Source of the DNA: Fragilaria crotonensis
Lineage: Eukaryota; Bacillariophyta; Fragilariophyceae; Fragilariales; Fragilariaceae
Direction of reading: 5' to 3'
NCBI GenBank assembly: GCA_022925895.1
Contig: JAKSYS010000870.1
Coordinates: forward strand, 1 to 14,730
DNA length: 14,730 nt
The notes beneath the pieces were generated by a model. It saw only the letters and a list, made by a program, of their open reading frames with translations, did no database searches and was not told the DNA's origin. The translations under genes and the position numbers were made by a program. Shown piece after piece: positions 1 to 9,148 of this stretch (position 1 is the first letter of the stretch; each line of letters opens with the position of its first letter).

Positions 1-571
1 CTATTATGAGAGTGGAGTAAAGTAGTAGAGGACCAACTGTGTCCTCGTCTGCCACATGAGATCATGAGATCGCATGCCTCCATCATGACTCCAGCTCTCT
101 TCAGGTATATCGATCTTCATTGAAAACGTTCCATCTGTGCATGGTGCAACTGTACCACTGGAGCACAGGCGTTTACGCACCAGATAGTTACAGTACTTGC
201 ATGACAATACGTTTCTACTAGAGTGCTACTACATCGGTACAGTAGGTATCATTTGGAAGGTCCAGGAACTCAGAGATATTTAGCTATCTTCATTTGGAAG
301 TCTGTTCGCAATCCATTCCAAGTCGTATGCATAGGTGGCAGGTTTGACGACTGGAGACTGGAGAGCCACTTTGCCAGCGCCGACCACAAGCAAATAGAGT
401 CTTTCCATCTCTCTTGAGCGCACATTGTACTTGAGGCTGAGGTGTCTACCGGCAAACGAGTTCATCTCGGTTCCAGCCGCAGCATCATTGTTATTATCAT
501 CAACTAGAACTACAATTACAAGAACGAAATATAAGCACGCACACTCAGACATTGCAAAACATTTGGTAGCC
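1..571. other. Upstream region, no supported gene
   Basis: Short open stretches exist on both strands but none shows a recognisable domain. On the minus strand near 315-360 one short frame reads CHLCIRLGMDC, which resembles the second half of a Zn2Cys6 cluster. The first half is not visible and the frame closes quickly, so I do not call a gene. The last part presumably holds the promoter and 5' UTR of the gene that starts at 572. Confidence 0.5.
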
Positions 572-3164
572 ATGGATGGGCACGTACCACAATGCATCGT
601 CTGTTACACGGACTTGACACATCCGTGTGTGACTCCCTGTGCTCACAATGAGGTTTGTGGAACGTGTCATTTGCGACTACGCTATTTGCATTCCGATAAG
701 AAATGTCCCATTTGCAAGCAGGAGAATCAACAAATCATTGTTGATCGCTTCGAAAACGTCAAGTTGTTTGAAGAATATCCACTTTGGGGTGATGAGCTTG
801 GTGCCGATTATATCTTTCGGGATGATGTGGGAATGTTCTTTCCCAAGGAATACTACGACGCTCACATCCTTTCGTTGTTTGGTAACCACTGTGGAGTATG
901 CAATAATTATGATGGGGTTAATGTTAGTGCTGACGGCAACGCTAATAGTAATCAAGATCCATCCGACAAGCGGAACAACCACAATCAACAACAGCAAGGC
1001 AAGAAAGGAAATAGGGCAGCGATCACACCGGTCAAGAGCCTATTAGATCACTTGAGAAACAAGCATCGCCTGACTCTTTGTGAATTCTGTATTGACCACA
1101 AGAGAGACTTTGTGGCTCTCTTGCCTCGCTTTACACCGTCACAACTGAGATCGCACATGGCGTCAGGAGACAGCATCGAGACGGGCTTTCGAGGACACCC
1201 TGTGCGAATTTTGCCGCCCAAAGCGCTTTTATGACTTGACGCACCTGCACACACTTGCAACAAGATCACTACAAATGTCACGTATGTGAAACACAAGGAC
1301 TGGCGAATCAGTACTTTCGAGATTACGCGGCTCTGGAAAAACACTTTGATCAGCACTTTCTTTGCAAGGACCCGCAGTGTGTTGCAGCACGTTTCATGGT
1401 CTTTGAGAACGAAATTGATTTGCGCGCATGAATTGTCAGTTCACGGAGGTACATCGACGGGATCGACCAAGATACAGTTGCAGTTTAGAGTCCGACGAAG
1501 GATACTCTGGTGCGGGTTATGAGAGTCAAACAGTGCCGTCTGATGATGACTTTCAATACGGAATCGACGGCGAAGCCTTCGTCCCAGAAGGTCTCCGCAA
1601 CAAGAGCAGGGGCCTAACGAGGAGACGAGCCATCCACTACACTTTCAGCGAACTGAAGAGTTCAGAACACTGGCCGCAGGAATTCGAGCAGCGCAGCAGT
1701 CGGGACTGCAGAGGAAGCCTTTCCATCGCTTGGTGAGGCGGCTGGCCAGTCTGAGGGTATTCGAATGGGATGGACAGCTGCAGGTAACCTGCGGCGATTT
1801 ACAGACCTGGGTAGTCACTAATTCTGTGGAACAGTTTCCTTCCCTCACGTCTGCATCGGCATCAGCTGGAAACTCCAACACTTCTGTAGCCGCAAAGCTC
1901 AGAGCTGGTGGTGTTTCCGGCATCGGCAATTTTCAGCCATGCGCAATGCCGCTATGGGCAATATCCCGGCTCCTGCCTCAAATGACTGGGCGTCACAAGC
2001 GGCGCGTCCCGCAAGTGGCAGAACACAAGCTCCGTCCTTCGCCCATTCGAGTGCCGGTTCAAGCATGAACCGTCAATCTGATTTGGGCCAAGATAACTTC
2101 CCATCCCTGGGAGGAGCAAGTCATACCAGAGCAAGCTATCCTTCGTTTCCTTCCAACAGCGCCAGCAGAAGTAGTACGACAACACAAAACGTTCCTTCCA
2201 TAACAGCAAGCGACTTTCCGTCATTAGGAGCCGCAAGCAAAACACGTGCGACCTACCCCGTCAATGCGAATGTTGGTAATCGAATCGAAGCGCGAGCTCC
2301 ACCGCTGAACAACTCAGTGCACTTTCCGCCGCCGCCGAAGGTTTCCTCCAAGAAGAACTCGGTGAGAGAAGTTACTCGGAGATCGGAAACCAGCTCCCGT
2401 TAACAACTTAACAAACTTTCCACCTCCCAAAGCAATCAATCGTTGAAACAAGGAATGGCCACTGTTGAAGAAATGAAAGCATCGCTGGGACTAACGAACT
2501 ACAAAGGTTGAAGAATCTGACAAAACAATTTGCTGCTGACGAGATAGCACCCGAAGCTTACGTGGACCGCGCCGCGGCATTGTTTGATAGCGGCTACGGA
2601 GATTCTGACTTTTGGCACTTCCTTCCTGCACTGCTTATTTCTTGTCCGAACCAGACATCGGCTGGACAAGCTCTGCGCTATGTCGACGACTTGAGGTCGG
2701 CACATCAGGCGAGTACGGCTCCATCTCCGACAACGAGCTGGACGGCACCTCCGCCACTGTCTGCATCGTCCGGAAATTTGTCGACTAATCCTGCTTCTGC
2801 GTATCAAAGATCTTCGGTACCACCGCCTCCGCGAGCTGCAATTCGACCCGTTGGCATGGCAATTCAACCGATAACATCGTTGCCAGTCCCCAACGGCGCC
2901 CAGGGCAACAGCAAAGGTGCTTGGGGAAATACGGGAGCATCGTCAGTTGTGCGAGCCAAAGCATCACCAGTCAGCGTCGCAGTAGCCGCTGCGAACCAAA
3001 ACCCTCAGAACGGAACTGCTACTACCTACATGGCCAAAGAATCAAGATTGCAAAGTCAGCGCAATCATGCCACAAAGCCAAGTCCAGGAATTCCTGGGGG
3101 AGGACAGAACAAGAAGAAAAAGAAACAGAGCGCCGAACTACGCTCCTTGGCGTTCGGCAAGTAG
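572..3164 (+). CDS. ZNF598: ZNF598/Hel2-type RING E3 ubiquitin ligase (frame broken)
   Basis: Family role (known): this E3 senses collided ribosomes and ubiquitinates small-subunit proteins to start ribosome-associated quality control in the cytosol. Seen: the ATG at 572 is the first in its frame and sits in a good context (gccATGG). Residues 8-48 form a complete RING, C-x2-C-x11-C-x-H-x3-C-x2-C-x12-C-x2-C. Next come C2H2-type fingers, including HCGVC, LCEFC and GHP..LCEFC (about 1193-1214), and HYKCHVC with DPQC further on (to about 1445). FPSL motifs occur at 1720, 1835, 2098 and 2215. The C-terminal helical domain (about 2460-2650, KNLTKQFAADEIAPEAYVD) matches the domain at the end of human ZNF598, and the protein ends in a Lys-rich tail. 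The frame changes near 1199, 1251, 1425, 1497, 1640, about 1900-1940, 2400-2500 and 2508. Several of these fit lost dinucleotides (AC, GC), so I favour assembly errors over pseudogenisation. Length is near 860 residues, similar to the animal protein. Confidence 0.88.
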
Positions 3165-3420
3165 ATAAGTCACAAGCATTTCGTTTGCCGAACACTTTTT
3201 GTCGGTGAAACGACCGGAGGGAGATGCAATCATACGGCGAGTAACGTATTTAACGAGGCTGTGCAGTTTCATATGTCCCGATTAGATTACCACGGACACT
3301 CAGTAATGCAGAACACATTCTTTGTCAATGTGCATTTACTATAAGGGCCCTAAGATACAAAAAACGATACAGCCCGAACACTAATAAGGTTCAGACTTTA
3401 GACATCGGGACTAAAACTCA

Positions 3421-3458
3421 GGCATACAGGCATACAGCATACAGCATACTGTGCATAC
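3421..3458. repeat. Short CATACAG tandem cluster
   Basis: The heptamer catacag occurs three times in a row with 0-1 base spacers, followed by two degenerate copies (catactg, gcatac). It is a local low-complexity patch with no evident function. Confidence 0.6.
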
Positions 3459-3678
3459 ATGATGCTGTCTGCGCGATGACTATGCCTGAGCACACAAAAT
3501 TCGGGGGAGTGTGATGGGAGGGCAGAATGCAAGTTCACAGTTCGATTCCCTTGATAACACACATCTCGCTTCTCGAAGGTCATCGAGTTGAAATAGTACG
3601 ACGTAAGGTGAGTCCAAGGTTGGAATCAACGTAGATGACTCTTCGCGCATACCTACCGTAGGGACCTTAGGTTTAGCC

Positions 3679-3694
3679 GATGCATCGATGCATC
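3679..3694. repeat. 16-bp perfect palindrome
   Basis: GATGCATCGATGCATC equals its own reverse complement and is also a direct duplication of GATGCATC. It lies in non-coding DNA. It could be a binding site for a dimeric protein or a chance small duplication. Confidence 0.5.
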
Positions 3695-4062
3695 CAACGC
3701 CTTCCCGAGCCCGATCCAAAAGACCGCAGGAGACCACCAGCGAAATAAACTACGGTAGTGGGTGGGAGGGGAGCACTTTCAACGGCGAAGGGCAAGGAAA
3801 AGAATTTCTGCGTAACAATATCGCCGTCTGAAGATGTAGCAGCATGAAGCACTGCACGCTTCTTCATTTCTCTTTCAGACGAGATCGAGGTGCGCAAGAA
3901 GGTCATGAAGTCCAGAATGACGGAGCTCCTCATTCTGAACGTTGAAACTGATACTACGCCAAGTTCAGCGAATTGTTACGGCCCTGCCGCAATTCTAAAC
4001 TAGTTTGCGATAATGTTGCCTTATGCTTTCATATCAAATAAGCATTAAACCCTCGTTAATCC

Positions 4063-4068
4063 CACGTG
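4063..4068. promoter_or_regulatory. G-box CACGTG
   Basis: CACGTG is the palindromic core bound by many bZIP and bHLH factors. It lies about 0.9 kb upstream of the bZIP start codon, so a role there is only possible. Confidence 0.25.
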
Positions 4069-4386
4069 CTCGATCCTCCCCTGGGTCTTGATCTTACACC
4101 CTCAATGAAGGATTAAGCGGAGACCGTAATCTTAAAGAAACGGACAACACAATTGTATACTGGAAAACATATCATCGGTTCCCCTTCCAAATGGAGGAAT
4201 ATCTCATTTTCCTCTACCTGAACATTCGCACTACGCAGGTACATCTTTCTCGCTGTGGTGGCTCGGATCCAGTTCTACCAGAAACAGGTGGAAGACTCTT
4301 CTGAAGACCACGGAGCACAAAACACGGTGAGGTGAGTATAGTTTCGATTGCCCAGTCGTAAAAAGCCCAACAAGAATGCAACTGAA

Positions 4387-4394
4387 TGACGTCA
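4387..4394. promoter_or_regulatory. Full CRE site TGACGTCA upstream of the bZIP gene
   Basis: The perfect palindromic cAMP-response element is the classic target of CREB/ATF-type bZIP dimers. In diatoms, TGACGT/ACGTCA half-sites are known CO2/cAMP-responsive elements. It sits 591 bp before the start codon of the bZIP gene, in DNA with no gene, so autoregulation is an attractive but untested inference. Confidence 0.4.
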
Positions 4395-4984
4395 GATCTT
4401 CGGTTGGTTGTGGCAATTTTTATACGACTTAACTCTTTAAAACAGCGACATCCGGAAACGCACATTTGAAACGACAACGATTCGCTCCGGAGGGCATAGT
4501 TCCCTTGCTATTATTTAAGTACTTAACTTTCTGCGTCCTGGGTCGATCAACAATGTCGTATCCTCAGAAACCTCCGGCTCGATTGTAACGTACCCGGTAC
4601 AAGACTGTTAATAAATCCTGGGAAAACGAGAACAACGTTTGACAAACGAAAAAGTAAGTTCGCCGTGATACCCATTAAAAAATCGGACAAAGTGTCGACA
4701 GTAACGGAAACGGTACTCTAGGAAAAACGAAGAACACATGCTCTCCGAGATTTAACGTTGTTGTGTCGCAACTCCTTCTTGCCGTAATCGTAGAATTGCG
4801 GTAAAATGCCCCTTACGCAAATAACGAGGTCATCCTACATACGTAGGTCACGAATTTCTCCGTCACAAATTTGGTGTTCTGTTGGAGACAGCATCACAAG
4901 AAACTTTCGCACAACTCCTGACGAAGTCATTTTGTGCGCACGAAGATATACAAGTTCTCGAAGGTTTGAAGCAGACATCCAACG

Positions 4985-5756
4985 ATGATCATGACCGAAC
5001 TCCAGAAACTGCCGTCGTCCCCCTCCCCATTGAACGTCATTAGGTCGGCCTCCGTCATTGCTGCAAATGTTGTTGAAGACTACAGAGAAGCCATCGGAAA
5101 CCGAGAGGCTGCTAACATTGAAGACGACAGCGCACCATCTTCGAATTCTGCGTCGAAATTGAATCGTTCCGCTGGCGATGAAGATGAAGACACATCTGTC
5201 GATGGCTCGGCCGATGGCGACAATGCTCGAAAGAGAACAAGAGAAAGCGAAATGTCCCCAGCCGAACTACTCGAAGAGCGAAGGTCCAAGAATCGTCGGT
5301 CGGCACATCAGTCTCGCCTCCGAAAGAGACGTCAGCTCGTGTATTTTGAGCAGCAGGTTCATCTCCTTATGGACGAGAACCAGAAGCTTGTCACCGCCAA
5401 CGAAGCTATGACTAAAGAACTCGCAGCCATTCGAACTGAAAACGCGCAATTGCGGGTGATGCATCAGAAGCCGTTTCGTTGCACATACTCTTCGCCTAAC
5501 TCAAGGAGGAGGGCCAAGATGCTGCCAGAATCACACAAGCTCTTCAGTTAGCTCAGCATGGAGGTGGGGGCAAGCTGCGAAATCGCACAAGCGTTTCGGT
5601 TGGCTCAGCACGGAGCTGGGAACCAAGATGCCGTGAGAATCGCACAAGCTCTTCGGTTCTCTCAGCAAGACAGTGACGACGAAGCCGCGAGAATTTGCGC
5701 GTGCTCTTCGCTTATCTCAAGGTGGTGGAAACCCTTCGATGTTCCGTCGCTTCTAG
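4985..5756 (+). CDS. bZIP transcription factor with C-terminal tandem repeats
   Basis: A nuclear DNA-binding factor. The start ATG at 4985 opens a Ser/Asp-rich leader with an acidic patch (residues 65-69, DEDED) and a basic patch (82-86, RKRTR, a possible NLS). The basic region at residues 99-116 contains N103-x7-R111 (NRRSAHQSR), the bZIP DNA-contact signature. The zipper follows in heptad register: F121, L128, L135, M142, I149, L156. Downstream of about 5465 the uninterrupted frame ends at 5551 with non-conserved sequence. The DNA there is a 54-57-bp tandem repeat whose units encode RIAQALRLAQ-like helices in different frames. Following the repeat through about five small frame changes gives a protein ending MFRRF at the TAG 5754-5756. 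The DNA-binding part is certain. The C-terminal path is inferred from repeat similarity. No bZIP subfamily is assigned. Confidence 0.85.
5467..5745 (+). repeat. Tandem 54-57-bp repeat in the bZIP 3' coding region
   Basis: Units begin near 5467, 5518, 5571, 5627 and 5681, each opening with GAAGCC/GATGCT-like sequence. Each encodes roughly E/D-A-A-R-I-A-Q-A-L-R-L-A-Q followed by a Gly-rich or Asp-rich linker (HGGGG, HGAGN, QDSDD, GGGN). The observed spacing is 51-56 bp instead of a constant multiple of 3, in line with single-base losses. Confidence 0.75.
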
Positions 5757-6265
5757 AATGAGCAAACGATCAAGATGCGGGGATGGTTGACGGTTTAAGG
5801 CTGGACTCACCGTGAACTCGAGTAGGTAAATGCACATTAATTGATTAGAACGAACAAATCTTATGTTCATTGGTTCTCGCCGTGGACAGCGGAGGAACTT
5901 CTCGATCCTGCTAGGGTGCAAAGCACAAGACGGGAAGTTGGAGGGTGAGTTAAAAAGTCAAGAACGTCGATGTTTCGTTTGCGACTAACGTGTTGTGAAT
6001 GTGTCGCAAAGGCGACACTGAATGATGGTTTACGACCAGCGCAGTCATTCTGGAGTTCGGGAGTTCTGGTGGTCAAGATGTCGGACTTCTAACACCCGAA
6101 ACATCCATATCTCATTTTGGAACGTCGGGGTTCGGATGACACATTCAGCAGTCTGTTATGGGATATATGGAACATTGGGACAATGGATAAACCCTTCTTG
6201 AGCGCTGGTACTGGACATACAGTACGTAACAGCTTCGTGGTCACAATGTCACATCGCAAACTGCC
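5757..6265. other. Flank between the bZIP gene and the retrotransposon
   Basis: About 0.5 kb with no recognisable gene. It presumably includes the bZIP 3' UTR. The last 177 bases on the minus strand are open and match the phase of an open frame on the other side of the insertion (see findings). Confidence 0.5.
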
Positions 6266-6270
6266 GGAAC
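6266..6270. repeat. Target-site duplication, left copy (GGAAC)
   Basis: GGAAC lies directly before the first base shared by both LTRs and recurs directly after the 3' LTR at 14279-14283. Five bases is the usual copia duplication length. Confidence 0.85.
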
Positions 6271-6311
6271 AGTCAAGGTACAACAGCTGACAGCTGTTAT
6301 TGTGCCGTTAT

Positions 6312-6317
6312 TGACGT
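6312..6317 (+). promoter_or_regulatory. CRE half-site TGACGT in the 5' LTR
   Basis: The hexamer is present in both LTRs (also 13733-13738), 42 bases from the LTR start. TGACGT is a bZIP target and a known CO2/cAMP-responsive element in diatoms. Whether it drives the element is unknown. Confidence 0.3.
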
Positions 6318-6524
6318 TGAAATTTCGTCCCCGCCAGCTGAGTCCCATCCGGCTTTGGATACGAAGATTCTCACGCCAACTGTATACGGCGAATCGCCAG
6401 TACGAAAACTACAGTTGTCCCGGACTGCTTTCCGCCCTCATAACCTCCTTTTCTACAACACCAATTTGTCCACATTAACCCAGTGCAATTCAACTGCAAT
6501 TTCCCTTCATGTGCCAACTAATTT

Positions 6525-6550
6525 CCAACATGTGTCCCTCATCATGTTGG
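6525..6550. other. Inverted repeat (stem-loop) inside the LTR
   Basis: CCAACATG and CATGTTGG pair perfectly across a 10-base loop. The same structure is unchanged in the 3' LTR (13946-13971). It could fold in the element RNA or be a dimeric binding site. Confidence 0.5.
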
Positions 6551-6846
6551 CTAAGTCTAACCATGTTGCAACAGTTGTTGCGACTGTCAATTCGCTGTGA
6601 CGGAGTTGGAGCTGACATTTCAATGCCCTTATCAGTGGGATGAAGGCTTTGAATGTTCACTCCCACAACCTCTAACCCGAAAGTAGATCGGCAAGATTCA
6701 ATCGGACCTGGATTGAATTGGTTCCTTCAAAGTGAAACCTAGAAATAAGCTCATAAGTTAAACAACAGAATTAAAACTCTACGTTTGACCGAACCCGGAT
6801 TTCTACGAACTAGTACGCAGCCTTGATCACGCCGTGTACTTCGACT

Positions 6847-6860
6847 GGTTATTTTCGCCC
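6847..6860 (+). other. Candidate primer-binding site
   Basis: GGTTATTTTCGCCC starts at the first base after the 5' LTR, where minus-strand priming occurs. The first six bases equal the start of the Drosophila copia primer site, which pairs with the anticodon arm of initiator tRNA-Met, but the rest does not match what I recall. The tRNA is therefore not identified. Confidence 0.4.
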
Positions 6861-7090
6861 AATAATAAGACTTACCCTCTAACGCACTTTCCTCTCCGGC
6901 AAGCTCGTTTCAAGTTCCTTTCCAAGGAAGTTACGCTCCGCGTCAAGGCAGGTCTCCTCCGGCGATCCTGCGACAGCCCCACGTCTTCCCAAGACTAGGC
7001 TGATTCATTGCTCTCTGCCAACTCGAGTACGCAGTCAGCAATCTGTTGAGTGGTTGAAGATCTGCTTTCCAAGCCAAGACTCCAATCATC

Positions 7091-8640
7091 ATGTCGGTTC
7101 CACCATCTGAAGGCTCTACGTCCCCGACGAATCTTCCAGACGAACCTGTTGTTGGAATCCTCGGGACTGCTGTCGAAGGCCGCGGCAATCCAGAAGGATT
7201 CGAGATCTCCGATCCTGTCGACGTTCGCCTCACCGAGGCAATCGCTCAAGCCAGGACTCTTGCTACTGATGAAGAGTCTGTCTTGGGTTCCCAACTCAAT
7301 GACTGCCCCAGTGGAGCTCCCAGCTCCTTCAAGCTCAAGCCTCTTGTTCCCCTCATTGGGGAATCACTTTGGTGACCAAGGATGAATGGTCTGCTTGGAC
7401 AGGTGGAAAGCCCAACCACACCTGGACAGGTTTGGATGGCTCCATTGCTCTCCTAGAGCACACCTCTCCCAACCAGCTCCGCCCTGTCTATGTTTCTGCA
7501 GCCCAGAAGGGCTACAACTTCAGGAGAACTGGGCACAAGATCTCCTTCAAGCCAAGTGATGATTTGATCAGCTTCCAGAATGTTGTCTGGGATCATCTCA
7601 AGGACACTGGCATGGACTCCATTGCTTACCTCAGGGACCCAACTGGCGACGCCAAGATGACTAACGTTATCAAGGCTCACGCCAGGTACACGGTCCAGTC
7701 GGCAAAGTTGTTGGCGGAAGCTCAAGTTCAACGCTACGACAAGTATGACCGGACCAACGATATGGCAGCCAGGACCTATTGCTTGCTTCACTCTCTACTG
7801 AGCTAAGCAATAAGGTGACTGAGAAGTTGGATGATTCTGATTCCTTCCCAGTTGTTTGGCTCCAGTTCCTCAAGTCCATCCAGTCCACCTCCATTGAGAG
7901 GTTTGAAGATCTCAAGGCCATCATCAAGGCCAGGCTCCCAAGTCAGTACTCTGGAGAGAACCTTGAACAATTGGCAGCTCACTTCGCAAGGATGCAAATG
8001 AGTTGACAACTGCTGGCCAGTATGACCACAACCTCACTCTGGCCATGCTCAAGATCTTTCTTTTGGCTGGTGGTTCTGGCAATGAGGACTTCCGCTTCCC
8101 CTGAGATCTGTCAAGCAGAACTTGGAGCAAGCTCTTTTGGACATTGGATTCAAGGACAAGGAAGCTGCCAACCTTCACATGCAAGTCAACAAGCTGACCT
8201 ACAAGGACATCTGCGCTCACGCAGAGGATGCCTACAGGACGCTCTTTGACAGGAAGGAGTGGCCACCTGCGTCACACTCGCGACTCAAAGGCTCCACCAG
8301 CTGCATTCGGAAACATGGCGACTCAATCACCAGAGCTGAGGTACTCAACCTCATCCAGTCAAGGCCTCCAACAATGGTGCTGGACTTGCCAAGAAAGGAG
8401 TCTGTCACAAGTGCAACAAGCCTGGACACTGGTCGCGAATGCCCAGAGAACAACAAGGGCAAGGGCAGGAATGGGAATGGCAATGAAAGACCAAAGGATG
8501 TCAAGTCCTGGAAGTCTACTCCTCCTCCATCTGGAGCACCCCAAGTCAAGCAAGCCAATGGAAAGGCTTTCAACTGGTGCAAGCTGCAAGCGTTGGACTA
8601 CTACACACGCAACGGCAACGCACACTGGCGTCAAGAAGAG
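7091..8640 (+). CDS. Retrotransposon Gag (frame broken)
   Basis: Gag packages the element RNA in cytoplasmic virus-like particles. The first plausible ATG after the leader is at 7091 (MSVPPSEGSTS). The frame runs to 7375, then continues in other frames at about 7369-7800, 7782-7990, 7988-8100, 8104-8270 and onward. A helical capsid-like segment includes WDHLKDTGMDSIAYL and VVWLQFLKSIQ. The nucleic-acid-binding knuckle C-x2-C-x4-H-x4-C (CHKCNKPGHWSREC) spans 8403-8442 and itself crosses a frame change. A second putative zinc motif, C-x2-C-x6-H-x4-H (CKLCKRWTTTHATATH), lies at 8578-8623, again across a frame change. Both zinc motifs and the domain order make the Gag call firm. The border with the next module is approximate, and I cannot tell whether gag and pol are one polyprotein. 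Confidence 0.85.
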
Positions 8641-9148
8641 CTCTGAGGGCCCTCAAGGTGTTGGTTCTGCAATCAACAATGTCTCTCTTGCCTTCGATCC
8701 ATCGGTGTGGACCACGGAAATTGAGGTCGTCCCAAGTGTGACTGACGCGCTCTTTATCCTGCGCACCATGGTGACCCGGATCCTCCCCGTACTCGTTCTA
8801 CTGCTCACCTACGTGATGGCAATATTTTCAGTCCCGTTTGCAAAAACTATGTGGACCTCCACGCTGGAAATTATTCAACTCGCCATGGCGCATTTTAACG
8901 CCGTCGATTGGAGCCAAGTCATGGCAATCCTTCGAGCGCATGTCATGGTCGTTCGCCCGCACGTCTCGCAATTTTTGGAGGCTCACCAGGAGGCGCTCAT
9001 TGCTCCATTGCTTTGGGCCTTACTGGCCATGGTCGTACTGTTCTGGCTTCCTAAGCCCAGCTCAACATCGCCTGAGCCTGATCCTAAGAGCTACCTTCGC
9101 CGCCATCGTCGTGCTCTCAAGCAACACAATCGCAAGGTCACACGACGC
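8641..9148 (+). CDS. Hydrophobic two-segment module between gag and protease
   Basis: This stretch is open in one frame. It contains two strongly hydrophobic helices: TRILPVLVLLLTYVMAIFSV (about 8774-8833) and ALIAPLLWALLAMVVLFWLP (about 8993-9052), with some 50 mostly helical residues between them. The second is followed by a Ser/Pro hinge and a very basic stretch (YLRRHRRALKQHNRK). Both helices are long enough to span a membrane. Ty1/copia elements normally carry no membrane domain here. Envelope-like genes of some plant copia elements lie after RNase H instead. It may anchor Gag or Gag-Pol to membranes, or it may be an acquired host fragment. The helices are seen directly, and the membrane role is inferred. 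Upstream limits merge with gag. Confidence 0.65.

Larger units (their letters stand above)
3165..4984. other. Intergenic region upstream of the bZIP gene
   Basis: About 1.8 kb with no recognisable coding domain. Minus-strand open frames (3480-3737, 3673-3933, 4214-4477) show no motif or family resemblance that I can name. The region holds a short CATACAG repeat cluster, a 16-bp palindrome, a G-box and a perfect CRE. The right part is presumably the promoter and 5' UTR of the bZIP gene, and the left part the 3' UTR of the E3 ligase gene. Confidence 0.5.
6271..6846 (+). repeat. 5' LTR (576 bp)
   Basis: It is almost identical to 13692-14278. Boundaries are set by the shared sequence and the GGAAC duplication, giving inverted ends AGTC...GACT instead of the usual TG...CA. 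It carries a TGACGT CRE half-site (6312-6317), a palindrome AACAGCTG-A-CAGCTGTT (6282-6298) and an 8-bp stem (6525-6550). Relative to the 3' LTR it has substitutions at 6283, 6559, 6560, 6563 and 6645 and lacks 11 bases between about 6596 and 6775. Confidence 0.93.

Noticed and set aside
311-420. Minus-strand frame with CHLCIRLGMDC, resembling half a Zn2Cys6 cluster
   Set aside because: The first half of the cluster is not visible, the frame is short and overlaps the upstream region of the E3 gene. Too little to call a gene.
1200-2510. Introns as the cause of the E3 ligase frame changes
   Set aside because: Conserved residues continue within 0-3 bases on both sides of the breaks, leaving no room for an intron.
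3421-3458. CRISPR-like or structured array
   Set aside because: The repeats are only 7-8 bases, adjacent and without unique spacers. The genome is eukaryotic.
3480-3933. Minus-strand open frames of 85-86 codons in the intergenic region
   Set aside because: No recognisable domain, no supporting frame continuity across breaks, and lengths expected by chance.
6355-6600. 81-codon plus-strand frame inside the 5' LTR, repeated in the 3' LTR
   Set aside because: Its presence in both copies follows from LTR identity. There is no domain and LTRs are not normally coding.
8232-8582. 116-codon minus-strand frame across gag
   Set aside because: It is antisense to the zinc knuckle region. The plus-strand motifs explain the sequence and the minus frame has no domain.
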